Positions 34,540 to 46,589 of a stretch of 64,000 nucleotides of DNA are shown in pieces. The DNA is from Isoetes taiwanensis. Lineage: Eukaryota; Streptophyta; Lycopodiopsida; Isoetales; Isoetaceae. A program made the position numbers and the translations under genes. The stretch spans positions 1 through 64,000 of the forward strand of contig JAJEKV010000757.1 in assembly GCA_021234155.1 (NCBI GenBank), written 5' to 3'. The first letter of the stretch is position 1, and the number at the start of each line of letters is the position of its first letter. The notes beneath the pieces were generated by a model. The model had not been told where the DNA came from and searched no databases. It saw only the letters and a program-made list of their open reading frames with translations.

Positions 34540-35700
34540 ATTTTGGGTTGATAAGCTTTTGTTCAGGTGCATAAGAATTGGTTAATCTGTTCTTTGCATT
34601 ATTTTTTTGTCCAATTATCTGGATTGTACCCTGGAGTAATCATCTGGGAAGCAATATGCTAATGTACGTCCAGATCTGCTAAGGTATTATCAGCATACTA
34701 GCAAACAGTCGTCTTTTTGTCTCTACTCACATTATATCTTGATGACTCCATCCCTGCCATGTAATGAAAAAGGACATATTTTGTCAATCGATTTCACATA
34801 AGATTTTGTCCACTATCTGTAACTTCCTACACAAGTTTAAACCTCTGATTTTGCAGTGTTCATATTATATTTGCATTGCAATATATAATATTGCATATGC
34901 TCAAATCCGGTACCATACAGGCCCTCGCACAGCATGGTAGAGCATCGTGGTTCATTTTCAATCTGGCTTCATCCGGTGCACACTTTATTCACCCAGTAGA
35001 TTTTTATTTCCATTCTTGAAGGCAGCCTCCACTCTCCATGTTTTCGATTTTGCGGGGCTTCAAAATGGTGAATCCCAAAGTTTGTTTCTCTTCCTATCTT
35101 TGAATTTTCCTTTTTTCCCACTAAATAAGTAGCCAGGAATATTGTGGTGGGGATTCCCATCCCGTTCCCTTATTTCTGTAAGGTCTTGCAGAAGCAGATT
35201 GAAGAGGTCAAGAAGCACCAATAACAACCGGCAGGTATCCGGCAAGCAAGTTAGAACTTATTGCTACATCACAAGGGTTTTGGTTTACTCCATCATTCAG
35301 GATCTTGTATGTCAAAGTTCCAGAGAATATTGTGGCCAATACATTCCATTTGCTCTTTTTTGTACTGTTTGGCTTAACTGCCAAATTAATGGTTTCTTGT
35401 GGAGTTGCAATGGCCGATACTGGCAGAAGATTGGTGTTTGTGAGATTTCTTTGTTGAAGAGACTTGCAACAACATATTTCTGGATCTGTATCATACTACT
35501 TCAATTCCTTATTTCTATTGCTCTGTTCATAGGATTGGTTGTTCTTACATTCTAGACCTTTCAATTTTCTTCAGACATGTTTTTCCTCGCATTTGTCATG
35601 GTTGCCATAATATTTTCTGTGGCATTTGCTCATTTGATATTTAGTAATTAATATTTAGGCCCATAACATTTACTTATGTTTGCGTTAGTTAGGGCCCGAA
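34540..35700. other. Unassigned sequence, possible weak exons
   Basis: No convincing gene. A short block at about 35120-35250 could encode GIPIPFPYF on the plus strand and is followed by GTAAG, but nothing recognisable flanks it. Confidence 0.3.
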
Positions 35701-35717
35701 GGGCCCAAAATTTTTTT

Positions 35718-35875
35718 TAATATAACAATCAACACACAACTACCATTAATATTATTAACACAAACCACTGCATTTAACACATTTTAATTAAAATTCCCCT
35801 TAAACCCCCTTTGGTTTGGGTGCATATTCACACGGGGGGTTACGTAGGGCAGCGAGAGCTCCAAAAATATATTTA
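35718..35875 (+). repeat. Fold-back family R2, solo copy
   Basis: About 158 bp from TATAACAATCAACACACAAC to CCAAAAATATATTTA, over 95% identical by eye to 38739-38898 and to the inverted copy at 39040-39234. Confidence 0.9.
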
Positions 35876-35879
35876 CGCA

Positions 35880-36700
35880 CTCCCTCATACAGATGGTTTT
35901 CTAGACGAATGGATTAGGTGAGTTATGGAAGGGGATAAAAAAGCTTTGAAACTGGAATATCCTCTTTCTTGGTAAGTCTGACCTCTATGAATGGTGGATT
36001 ACTTGCCCCAATCTGAAAAAAGGTGGTAGATTTATACTTTCACCAGCCCTTTTGGCCCTTTTAGCATGATTAGACTTTGAAGGTTATGTGGGGACATCAT
36101 GGGCTTGCAGAACGAACTAAGCCCCTTTCTGCTGTTACATCTGAGCTGCAGTGGTAATGGAAAAATAATATGAATCATCTTGTGCTGAGACTTACACATG
36201 AAATAAGGCACGTTTAGATTAATTTCATTTAACACTCCTTTTCACTACAATTGACATTCAGCTGATTAGGGGACAAAATATTGCTTACCTCAGTATTTGA
36301 ACTTAGACAGCCAAGTAATTCTACAACTCTAGTTGGCCTAGGTGATCTAAATGGAAATTTACAGTTTCGTTTTTCTTTATAATTCCCCCTGCTTGGCAAT
36401 GACCTTTATCTTGCAAACATTGGGCATTTGGTCTTTTACTTCCTTGGTTTTAGATTCCTATAGTAAATTGGACCATATGTATGAGTTGTTATTAAATTAT
36501 GTTTTTTAATGTAATGGTGGTACAGCTCTCAATTATTACACTATAGATTTATGTGACAGTATATCTCTAAGCATAGTACTCCCCTAATATTAATGGGGGG
36601 TAAAAACATTAAGGATAATATTTTGAGCGGGAAGATCATGTTGGAGCACTAGTACTGCAAAATTTTCTTATAGAAATCTGACTGCCATAAGAAATCAGTG
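35880..36700. other. Intergenic, nothing recognised
   Basis: AT-rich sequence without supported features. Confidence 0.3.
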
Positions 36701-36712
36701 CGCCTTTGACGT

Positions 36713-37045
36713 TTGACTACTGTATTCCTGTTTGTCCCACTCTGTTTGATCATGGGACCAAAACGTGGCCCGGGGCACCCGCCTGGTTCTAGAAATCTTA
36801 GGGGAAGAGGCTCGCCTTTTGCACCAAGACGAATGTCTCAGCCTAGCCAGACTAGGAATTCACAAGCAGCCAATATTATCAAGAGGTGCTTGATACGTAA
36901 TGCAGCTCTGCATGGTACAAACTTGGGGATTGCTGAACCGATCTATGACAATCCGGCTGTGATGGAAATGAATGCAAATCCTGGACTTACGAGTAACCCA
37001 GGAGGCGATCTAAATGAGGTCACTTTTACTTCTGATGTATGTTAA
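36713..37045 (+). CDS. Unrecognised basic ORF, possible exon
   Basis: From the second Met (about 36752) the ORF reads GPKRGPGHPPGSRNLRGRGS, which resembles an AT-hook-like basic N-terminus. A Ser/Gln-rich part and a neutral tail follow. A GT occurs close to its end, so it may be a first exon. No downstream partner was identified and the function is unknown. Confidence 0.25.
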   Translation: MTTVFLFVPLCLIMGPKRGPGHPPGSRNLRGRGSPFAPRRMSQPSQTRNSQAANIIKRCLIRNAALHGTNLGIAEPIYDNPAVMEMNANPGLTSNPGGDLNEVTFTSDVC

Positions 37046-37049
37046 TTTC

Positions 37050-38700
37050 TTAATTTAGGCCTCTCGTGGATTGTTAAGAGGACGGTAAACCCTAAATGGA
37101 AGTTAATCTATAGCACGAAAATAGGTTCTCTTTTCCTTTCTCTAAATAGGGTAACTATTTGTGGATCAGTCCTGATTTTGTTCGAACTATCTCACACATA
37201 AAGACGGTTGATGGTTAGTAGTCTTCAGAATATTTCTGTGTTGCTACATACATCCTTTTCCTTGCTGATACACCATCCTTATGTTTGTATACACCTAGAT
37301 AAACGTCCGTTTCAGATTTTTCTTAAGTTAATTTGAACCAGGCTTGAACATTTTATGCTATTTTATATCATGGCAACAAAATCTACCTGTAACACATGAA
37401 TAAGGTCTGTGACGATTGAGTAAAGGTTGCACTTATACCGTCATGAGGCCAGGCTGTTTCTGAATCCTCAGAATATTAAACATGTCTTCACTCCCGTTTG
37501 TGACCTGCAAGATGATTTGTAAGAGAGTGCTTGCTGGTAAACCTTTTGGTTTTGTTACTTTTTATTGGTATACTGCTCTTACTCTTAGGAAAAGGATAGA
37601 AACATGGTTTGCCCCCGCTTATCTGCTAGCTGCTTCATGTTTACCCGTCATGTTTGGTTTGGCTGCAGGTAACACGACAAACCTACCTTTGTTGTTTTTG
37701 AGCTTAGTAAAATGGTGGATTTTTTCTGAAATATGGGGCAGATCAGATAGTCTACGCCTCGAAACTCTACACGTTATTATGCTGATTACTTAAATCTCTT
37801 TACACTTACTAGGGTAGTATTCTGTTTTTGAAATAGTGAGTACTTGAAAATACACTGTTACAGGCTTTTCTACACGGTATATTATTTTTATCTTGGCTGG
37901 AACATCTAGATATTTTTCTATATCTACTGGAACTTTGGTTTGTATCAAAATATAAAAAATAAAAAAGCTAAAAACAATTTTGAAAACATGGTCTTCGTCT
38001 TAATAGATCAGTTATATCTGTGGATGTTCACATTATACAGTCTCATGTTTCTTGCTCCAGTTACTGAATTGACCTTTGTCATTGAGAAACATGTACCAGT
38101 CACTTTTTGCTGCTGATTTAGCATGGTTCGTTCATGACTTAATATTCTACATGTTCCAGATATATGAATATCCACTTAGGCAGCTTATGAATGATTGTTG
38201 TTTATTCTCTGATCTGGTTGAATAAATACTTAGTGATTGTTGGTCCAGTGTTTGTTGTTTCACTCTCTACGTAATATGATGTTTAGTTACGGAATATGCA
38301 TAAACAGGATAATACAACCATACAAAGGGAACATGCAATTTGAGGTTTGATTTTTCAGCCCCCAATGTATGTTGTATTCATATCCGTCTTATCTTAGTAA
38401 AATTCCAGCTGGTCTGTAAATGGTGGCAACAGGGTTTTGGGGTTTGATATTTCAGCTCCCTACCCTGCACACCATTTATTGAACGTAAATTAAGTTTGAT
38501 TTGAGCTGTGGCACCTCTGTTTACACTTACACCAGTTTTAAGATATGGGCCTGGATATTACCAGGGCAGACAACCTCTCAATGCTAGGGGTAATATACCT
38601 CACCATATGTGTGTGCCAGATGAAGGGCGTGGGCCTGGTTTAAACCAGGACAGACAAATTCTCAATTTCTAACTAGGTTTAGTTCTTGAAGTATAGTATT
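37050..38700. other. Intergenic; small duplications
   Basis: No supported gene. GGGTTTGATTTTTCAGCC-like and GGGCCTGG...CCAGG(G/A)CAGACAA sequences each occur twice (38345/38440 and 38548/38630), so there are small local duplications. Confidence 0.35.
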
Positions 38701-38738
38701 TGCTAGATTAGACCCTAGCAGTATTTTGTAAAAAAAAA

Positions 38739-39234
38739 TTTGATATAACAATCAACACACAACTACCATTAATATTATTAACACAAACCATTGCATTTAA
38801 CACATTTTAATTAAAATCCCCCTTAAACCCCCTTTGGTTTGGGTGCATATTCACACGGGGGGTTACGTAGGGCAGCGAGAGCTCCAAAAATATATTTACA
38901 ATACATGTACAAAATTAACACCATTAAGTACATGCTCTCAAATATACAGTATACAAAAACTTGTACATGCATACCCCACAAACGAGGATCGCTATGTACG
39001 GTCCAGATCTTGGAATAAAGGGCAAATATGCCCATCCGACAGCTCTCGTTGCCCGGAGTAACCCCCCGCCTGAATATGCACCCAAACCAAAGGGATATGC
39101 ACCCAAACCAAAGGGGTTTAAGGGGGATTTTAATTCAAATGTGTTAAATGCAATGGTTTGTGTTAATAATATTAATGGTAGTTGTGTGTTGATTGTTATA
39201 TTAATGGTAGTTGTGTGTGTTGATTGTTATATTA
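38739..39234. mobile_element. Fold-back element of family R2
   Basis: The left arm (38739-38898) is repeated inverted at 39040-39234 around a 140-bp spacer, so the unit can form a hairpin about 160 bp long. The right arm has two internal duplications: ATATGCACCCAAACCAAAGG twice and a 30-bp TTAATGGTAGTTGTGTG unit twice. Fold-back and MITE elements have this structure. No ORF is encoded. Confidence 0.8.
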
Positions 39235-39239
39235 GGGGG

Positions 39240-39750
39240 GTTCGTATATACTCATCGAACGTGGAGGACTTGATAGTGCACTGTGTAATTTTCCTCAACA
39301 TCATATATTGTTAGAGGAATTGGAAGTTATTTTTTATATTTATATCCGTAATATATACTTAACGTATGTAAGTATTTTCAGAAAGTTCTTGATTGACTTT
39401 TAAATTATAATAAAAAGGGTAAAGGGCCATTTTAAGCATATGTATAGAAAGTTTTAGATCGGCTTAAAGAATGAACATGTGTACAATAATATTTACTAAA
39501 ATTTTAGAGCAGGTTGTAGATGGCCCTTATTGCTATCTACGAGACATCCATCTAAGCAGCGCTATGGTTTGCAGTCAATCCTATCTTTTCTTGCCTTAAA
39601 ATTAACCATGCCCTTTGTCAGATACAACATTTATAAAGGCTCAATATTAAATAAAGAAGATCTAAAAATATGCAAACACACCCCCGAGGCACTAGAGGGC
39701 AACCCTTCGTGCGCAGCACCTTGTTTTTTTTTTTTTAATACCTAATGGAG
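39240..39750. other. Intergenic, nothing recognised
   Basis: AT-rich flank between the fold-back element and the LINE 3' end. Confidence 0.3.
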
Positions 39751-39759
39751 AGGCCTTCT

Positions 39760-40460
39760 AATTTTTTTATTTTATTTTTTTTCTTCTTTTGAAGGACGTG
39801 AGACTTTTTTTATTAATACGATTATACGAACATCCATCTATGCATAAGAGGAACACCGTAAATACGCCTGCCAAATTATCTCTTTTTTATCATCAGCTAG
39901 AGATGAGCAACGATAAGCTTTAGTGATCTCGTGCTGAGCACAACAAAGAAGCTGTTGATCAGAGATGTGTGCACCTTGAAAAATACACAGACGTCGCCTC
40001 TGCCAGAAAGACCACAAAATCTAACTAGAAGCAAGATGAAATGCCCGCCTACGCAAGTTAGGCCAAACAAGGGGATAAAGTGCAAGTAAGATCTCCTGGC
40101 TAGTGAGAGACACACTGAAAAGAGTGAACAACCATGCCCAAGCAAGCCATAGACGATCGCACAAGAAGAAGCAGTGTTCAATAGTTTCAACACGTTGGCC
40201 ACAGAGAGAGCAACGATCTGAGACTCTAAGGTTCATCTTGTGAACCAAGACATTCACTCGAACACATCTATGGAGAATTTGCCATCGCAGCGCTGACACT
40301 TTAGGGTATAGTAGTTTATCCCATGTCTGCATCCAAACACTTTTCCACTATGGTTTGAGGAACCTGAAGATGCCGCTGTCGGGATGGGGGGAGAGGCTCA
40401 CAATCCAAAAGCAGCCTTCTAAATGTGTATTCTTCAGAATATTCATTGTTGGAGGGCTAG
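39760..40460 (-). mobile_element. LINE 3' fragment with zf-RVT domain
   Basis: Minus-strand frames encode the region after the reverse transcriptase of plant L1-type LINEs. WDKLLYPKVSALRWQILHRC is followed by CSLCGQRVETIEHCFFLCDR, a C-x2-C...H-x4-C zinc-binding motif of zf-RVT type. A frameshift near 40060 leads into the C-terminal part. An A-rich tail on the minus strand lies at about 39785-39722. The reverse transcriptase and endonuclease are absent, so this is a 5'-truncated dead copy, as is common for LINEs. Confidence 0.85.
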
Positions 40461-41750
40461 GATGAGCTGAGATGTGCCGCCGCATTTATTTCATGGTTGG
40501 AATTAGTTGCAATCAACGAAGAGTGTGAGCAGAGCTAGTCGCAAAGAGAGAGTGTGTGAGCGGAGCTCTGGTTTGAGGCTTCTCAACTTTCCAATGTTTT
40601 TTCTTTAGCTTAGAAGCTATCTTTCTGGTTTTTTTATGTTTATCTCTCGAGGTAGTTTGGATTAAAGGATGGTGTATGTATGAGTGTATGTGGCTTTTTA
40701 AAGGAGGAAATATATAAAACACAAGGTTTTATAACAGATAAGAAGCTCCTTCTTCCTTACTTGAAGGACCGTTTAATACTTGTTTGTTTTGTTATTGCTT
40801 CGAGAAATCTCATCATACTAGAACTACAAAAGAATTGCTCAACACATTGTTTGGCAGAACATGCAGTTGGCATAAAAAAAAATCATTATTAAGATAGATA
40901 GATAGATATTATTAAGATAGATAGATAGGTAGGTAGGTAGGTAGGTAGGTAGGTAGGTAGGTAGGTAGGTAGTATTGCCCTTCTTGAATTATATAGGTTA
41001 TATATTGCTTGGGTGCGTATTACTTTGGTACAATTTCCTATTTATTAGGATCAAGCAAGTGGAGATAATCTGCAAAAGTACTATTAGAGAAGAAATAATT
41101 TTTTGCATGGCCTCAAAAAACAAGCTTCAGCTAGTATGGATTCTACTGGATTATGTAGGCCGTTGAATCTGCTCCTACAGCCAAGACATATGTTAGAGCC
41201 TCTAGGCAACTCTCGTTTTGTTTATGGTTATTTATGATTGAGGGGTCTATAATTTTAAAATATGAAATACAGATGCACGAAGGCTTTGAATTATGAAATG
41301 CGAGGACTCGAACCTCTACCAAAATTATTAACCATCATCCAATTAAATTGGGATTATGTCAACTCCAAAATCACGCCAACCTGCTATTGTCTTCTAGGGG
41401 GTTTTTGTTTTTTTTAATCTTTTTTTTTGGACTTCAAAAATAACATAAGGTTGCGATTCACGTGTGACTTTTCATATGCGAATTGAAATATGCAGAAATG
41501 AAGAGCAAGTTGCTAACATAGATGAGCAAATATTGCTTGCTCGATAGATGATAATATTAGGTTTGATAATAACAAATTGCAGGCGACGCGAGGCACTTCC
41601 AGACTCGAAATTATCGATACATGGCACAAATATCATACAAAAATATCATATATTCCAATAAAACATTAAGGGATCAATCCATGTTTTTCCACGTATTTAA
41701 CAAGGTGTGGTTCCATGTCACCGTTCTATCCGGTTAAGGTGCGAATCTAA
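40460..41750. other. Intergenic with a microsatellite
   Basis: No gene seen apart from the GATA/GGTA microsatellite annotated separately. A TCGAGTCCTCGC-type T-arm-like sequence occurs on the minus strand near 41315, but I could not complete a tRNA. Confidence 0.4.
40889..40972 (+). repeat. Compound microsatellite (GATA)n-(GGTA)n
   Basis: Two short GATA runs are followed by about 12 uninterrupted copies of GGTA. Confidence 0.95.
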
Positions 41751-41782
41751 CACTTCACCCAACCGTCATCCCCATAGCCAAA

Positions 41783-42318
41783 TTATGCATAATAGACACA
41801 AACTTCACCAGGAAAATCATCATGTCGCAAAGTTTTTGGATCGTAAGATGGTGGATTCAGGGCCTGTGTTTGATTGTAGAAGCATTTGAGAGCATCATCA
41901 TCCACTATGATTATATCATCCTTATTCTCGATACCAAGTTCGTCCATCATGTTACTCAAGTGTTTGATGAAGATAGGCTTGCCTGTTGGATCCTTGGGAT
42001 TAGTGAACTTCACACATTTGTTTACGATCCCAAAGGGTCAACCAATGTCTACTTATTTCCCAGTGCCTCCAAAGTATCCTTGATGTTCCTTAGTTCCATG
42101 GATGACCAAATACCAACTCGAAATAACCACGAATGCCTCGTCTAGCATCTCCTTCAAGTGCGGGCGGATAGATCCACTTGGTGTTTGATTCTCTTTGGTG
42201 TCCGATGAAACTGTTCTCTAGCCACTTTATTTTTTGGAAAAGTCTTGCAAAGGACTCCGTTTAGGTCGAACACCACAACCTTCTTAGAAACGCGAATGGA
42301 AGCTGAAACATCAAACAT
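41783..42318 (-). pseudogene. HAD phosphatase-like ORF, copy 2
   Basis: Starts MFDVSASIRVSKKVVVFDLN then GVLCKTF, with the HAD motif I nucleophile in DLNGV. After frame changes come VGIWSSMELRNIKDTLEAL (about 42120-42065), then GKPIFIKHLSNMMDELGI and IIIVDDDALKCFYNQTQALN (about 41980-41850). The order and spacing match the FCP1/SCP/NIF HAD family and the plus-strand copy at 1545-2200. Frameshifts in the middle make this copy non-functional. It lies downstream of, and on the same strand as, the ParB-like element gene, so it may be an accessory gene of that element. Confidence 0.7.
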
Positions 42319-42359
42319 GTATCCAGTCAGCAAGAAGATACGATAACACAAACAATACA

Positions 42360-42500
42360 AACGCCAAAAGCGTGATTTGAAATAGTCATAACCAAATCGC
42401 GCTCGGCGTGATTTAGTTTGACAACGAAAAATAATCAAAGCGCGCTTTGGCGATTTAATTCAAAGGTAATACAAATTAAATCACGCTGGCGCTTGGCCCC
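42360..42500. repeat. Cluster of CGCC/GGCG palindromic units
   Basis: Four units lie within 140 bp (AACGCCAAAAGCGTGATTTGA, GCGCTCGGCGTGATTTA, AGCGCGCTTTGGCGATTTA and TCACGCTGGCGCTTGG), each an inverted CACGC/GCGTG core with an ATTT(G)A flank. Related units occur at 44557-44802, 46032, 46070, 48189, 48291, 48338 and 50254. Confidence 0.75.
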
Positions 42501-42899
42501 GTGGGCAAGGCCATACCTATCATCTTGGTTTATTTGCCGTCATCGGTCATTCTCCCCTTCAGCCACCCTTAATCTTTCTTCTTACTGTTAGAATTGTTAT
42601 TTTCTATTAGTTCATTGCGTCCTTCAACCGACATTATTTTACTATTGATTTGGCAAACGTGAATCACTAGAGCCGCCTTCGTTGCCTTCATTTTCGGTTT
42701 CCCCATCAATTAGTTCATTGTTAACTTGTGAATCTACTCTATTGTTGCTTGCATCACCCGCAATGTGGGCAAAAAATATTCCCTAAGTTCGCGCCATCAC
42801 GATTACTTTGAGCAAACGGTTTTAGCGACTATTTGTTCATTCTTGCTTTCCTTATCGGTACTGCAGATTACTAGTTCCCACTCGAAGCAAGCGTCCACT

Positions 42900-45800
42900 T
42901 TCGAATTGGACAAGTCTACGAGACTTTTGATTCTTTGATGATTTGAGGGTTGCCATAAGGGCCTTTAGGAGACTTGGCAAGCACATGCATGAGGAATGGT
43001 TCAAGAAAGTCTTTGGCCTGCTCATCACTCACAAAGCGGTGACATCTTCTTGCACCCATAAGAGCCTCTCGGGCAATATAACCTCCAACATGAAGCTCCA
43101 AGCGGGTTGTATCAATTGGAGCAAATGCCTCAAACGAGGTAAGCAGCCATAGACGGGAAATCCATTTTTATTTAAGGGGCCCTTCTCCTTAGTTTGTAGC
43201 TCGTGACTTGATTTCCCCACTTAGGGGGGGTCGATCCTCATCCTCTTCGACTCATCCTGTTTCGGACCGATCCCCGATCCGTATGAAAGAATATAGTTCT
43301 TATGTCCGGATCATCTAGAAGAAAACATTCCCATGCACCTTTGCTATTGTCACCCTTGGCCTTAGCAATATCATATTCCTCGCCCCGACAAGATGGATAT
43401 CATAATAAAGATCACATGTGCCATCTTCCCGCTCGTTCGCTGACTCATTATCCTTAACATCATATATTAGGCATCCTCCCTAATAACTTTGAGGCACTCC
43501 GGATCATGAGCGGCAGATAGTGCATGCAGGTGTGACTCACCAAGGACAAACGATGACAATAGTGAAGGACCTCTCGGTTGTCAATCCTATCTACTGGTAA
43601 AGAAGCTACCGTAGTCCTTCTGGTTCATGCCCATATCTCCTCTCCCACCTGTTTGTCCAACACAAAGAGTGATATATTTTAAGGCCGAAGTTGAATCGGC
43701 AAGAGACCTTTGTACCCAATGGAGTGAATCTTGGGGATGGTGTCGTCTTCTCCGGTAATCTTCTTCACAAGGGCCACTTTTCTTCTCAACTCGGCCGCAT
43801 ACCTTAGGGGTAGAGTCTCCTTATGTTTTGTATTTTTAGCCTTCCAATTCTTTAGGAAGTCCTTTGACCGAATACAAACTTCTTGATGTCATCATTCTTG
43901 ACCTTGTATTTGTCCAAACAATCCAATTTCGGATAATGCCACATCCCCCGATAGCCTTTTGTAACTCAACTCCTACTGGTGACTTCATTGTATCGCATAC
44001 ATCCTTTACATGACTGCAGCACTCAACGAAGGACATCCTATCCTTGGTGAAAGCACCCTTCTTGTATAAGACTTCCTTCTTTAAGCACTGGTCTAAAACC
44101 CAAATGGTCTCAGCGTCGTCTAGCCCCTGAGTCTTTCTCATCTCTGTCACATTCAAGTCAAAGATGCTTACATCAACAGGAGGCACCCTACCCATAGTAT
44201 CTGGCAGCTTCCCTTGTGCATAAGCGTCCCAGAATTCATTCCACTTGAGCCATACTGCCTCCTTACAAAACACAATCTTATAATGAAGTCATTGGTCGAC
44301 TCTTTGGATGAGCTTTCTAAGGATACGCAATGTCATCACCACCTTTTTCTTTTGATTTTCTTGCGGTCTTCTTCTTCTCTCAGATAATTGTTCATGACAG
44401 TAGTCCGGCTCCAGCAGCTTTGAATACCTCGACTTTGACCATTTGTCACGGTGGGCAATGGGCAGCCATATTCCACCCATTGTTGCCGGGCGTATGCCAG
44501 CTTGTTCAACGTATGGACTGCAATAGTACAGACATTGAATCAGTATCATAGAATAGAAACACGCCGGGCGCGATTTGAATAGAATTGATGAAGAGAAAAA
44601 TCACGCCTGGCGTGAAATGAATAAAGTTACTAATGCAATTCACGCCAGGCGTGCTTTCAAATCAAACCAATTCACGCCAGGCGTGTTTTCAAATCAATGA
44701 ATTCACGCCAGTGTTTTCAAATCAATTGGTTGACTTGAAAACACCTGGCGTGAATTCGATTGATTTCAAAACACGCTGGCGTGAATTGGTTTGATTTGAA
44801 AGCTGCCTTGGGCGGAATACAATTTATGAAACCGGGTTGATTACCTTTTTGTATAGAAATGTCTTCCCCATTTCATTCAAAGTTGCACTAATCTCTCAGC
44901 CAAATCTGCGGTGAAGTATTGGCATCCAAGATATTTACACCTCCTATACGCATAGTGATTGTAGAACACTTTTTGCCCTGTTTGTTACGGCCGCCGATGA
45001 TGGCCTTTTGTGCCTCAACGGAATGCTGCCCGTCGATGATGACATATTTAATATCATCACTTGATAATATCTCGGACGTTCGTCCCACAAAGCAGCTTGT
45101 TCGAGATCATATCCCAAGGTAGCACATCCATTTGGCATAGGCATTTGACACGGATTACTAATCATGCTCTGAACAATCTCCATGGCATGTCTTTGGATCA
45201 TATCTTCTCGCTAACATAAATGGAGCTTGGTGAGCGGATGAGGGACTTCACATGGATCGCAAAAGTTTCCTTAAGACCCAAGTGGATAATGGTCGAGTAT
45301 TTATTCAGCTTGTTCATGGCCTCTAGCTGCGCCACTCTGTCCTGTTCATTCTCAAAAACAGAAGCCTCCATGCCTTCGACAACTGCAGGTTGAACATTCT
45401 TCCCTAGATCTAGGACCCTCTTAGAAGCTTTCAAGTCGGCTAATTCCCTAGCTTCTTTGCGAAATAGTGACTTGGTGTGGGGTTTAGTGAACATGCCTCT
45501 ACGCATTTGTAACCCTTGGCAAATAGATATTGGCGTAATCGCTACATTGGTTGGCCAACCATACTTAAAACATGTCTCACCGATTCACATCTGTCTTCAT
45601 GAACGTATCCTTGTATGCGATAGCTCTACAATTGAGTAAGTCCGGCGAGATCTTTCTTCCGCTACGTGTAATCTCCAAGAGCAATTTGCAGTTGGTGTCA
45701 TCCTCTTCCTCACAAGAGATTAGGATCCCTTGTTTGGCCATCTTGTCTGCTTCCTTTTTCCTCGAGAAGAGAGTTAAGTCGAGCTTGCCATTTGTCTTGG

Positions 45801-46585
45801 CAAGGTCAACGCGTTCACCCTCGGCACCCTCGCCCATTTCCTCTTCGTAGGCGAGGGTCGGTGGTTGCTATAAGAATCGGCCCTTCATCATCTAAGGTGA
45901 GATCATATGGTGTGATCGGGTCGTACGCCCTTGCTTTCTTGGCGGGATTAGAACCCGAATTAGTAGGGTTTTCTTCCTCTTCAAGACCGCAAATGAAGAT
46001 GAGCACTTTTTAGAGTACTTTTCGTAACAAGAAACACGCTTTGGCGTGCATTTAAACCTAAATTAGTACAAATCACGCCATGGTTGGTATCTCCTATTAT
46101 TGACCATGCTATGCGTTAATTTGAAACTAAATTATTTTGCATCCACATTTTAAGCTACATACCCTTCATGAATCCATATTTCACACTATTTAACCTCATT
46201 GAACATTGCTATCTCCAACCGTCTAACAACCGCTATATTCTATATATAAAGCGAGCAAAATTATGTTCTACTGAGCGGACAATCGAGCATTAACTGAGCG
46301 ATGTTAATACTTAAAATTCATGCAAAGCATAATAACTCAAACTCATGCAAAGCATATTATTCAAGGCAAGGAAATATCTCAAATTCATGCAAGCATAATA
46401 CTCTCCACACGCAGTGTGTATTACAGGGCAAATTAAATACCTTGAATAGGGTTACGTGTATTCTCGATCAACGCCCTCGAAGCTTGAGAAGAGCCGGGTT
46501 TAGAGATTCCTCTTCCACCGCTTCCTCTGCCCCGTCCGCCTCGACCTCGATTCGCTTTTAGAAGACATCTCCGAGTAAGCCTAGT
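42900..46585 (-). pseudogene. Multi-exon element gene with ParB-like DGQHS motif, decayed
   Basis: Minus strand, order of coding blocks from the 5' end: MSSK...RGRGSGGRGISKP (46583-46500), GLEEEENPTNSGSNPAKKAR (46000), DLTLFSRKKEADKMAKQGIL (45790), GKNVQPAVVEGMEASVFENE (45400). Next is YVIIDGQHSVEAQKAIIGG (45040), then WLKWNEFWDAYAQGKLPDTM (44260) and SFVECCSHVKDVCDTMKSPV (44040). Last come LLSSFVLGESHLHALSAAHD (43570) and VGGYIAREALMGARRCHRFV (43095). DGQHS followed by an Ala-rich helix resembles the DGQHR signature of ParB/sulfiredoxin-fold proteins. I do not recognise the whole protein. Frames change several times, more than introns alone explain. The length and setting suggest a mobile-element protein. 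Confidence 0.45.
44557..44802. repeat. Array of CACGCC-N-GGCGTG palindromes forming a 150-bp hairpin
   Basis: Seven units with core CACGCC(A/T/G)GGCGTG are spaced 20-40 bp apart and separated by TTTTCAAATCAA or its reverse complement. From 44654 to 44802 they make a near-perfect inverted repeat: CTTTCAAATCAAACCAATTC at the left edge faces GAATTGGTTTGATTTGAAAG at the right edge, with the centre at about 44728. The array lies between the DGQHS block and the next coding block of the element gene, probably in an intron. Confidence 0.95.
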
Positions 46586-46589
46586 AACA

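Noticed and set aside
41281-41340. tRNA-like T-arm on the minus strand
   Set aside because: GGTTCGAGTCC is present, but no matching acceptor, D arm or anticodon stem could be paired.
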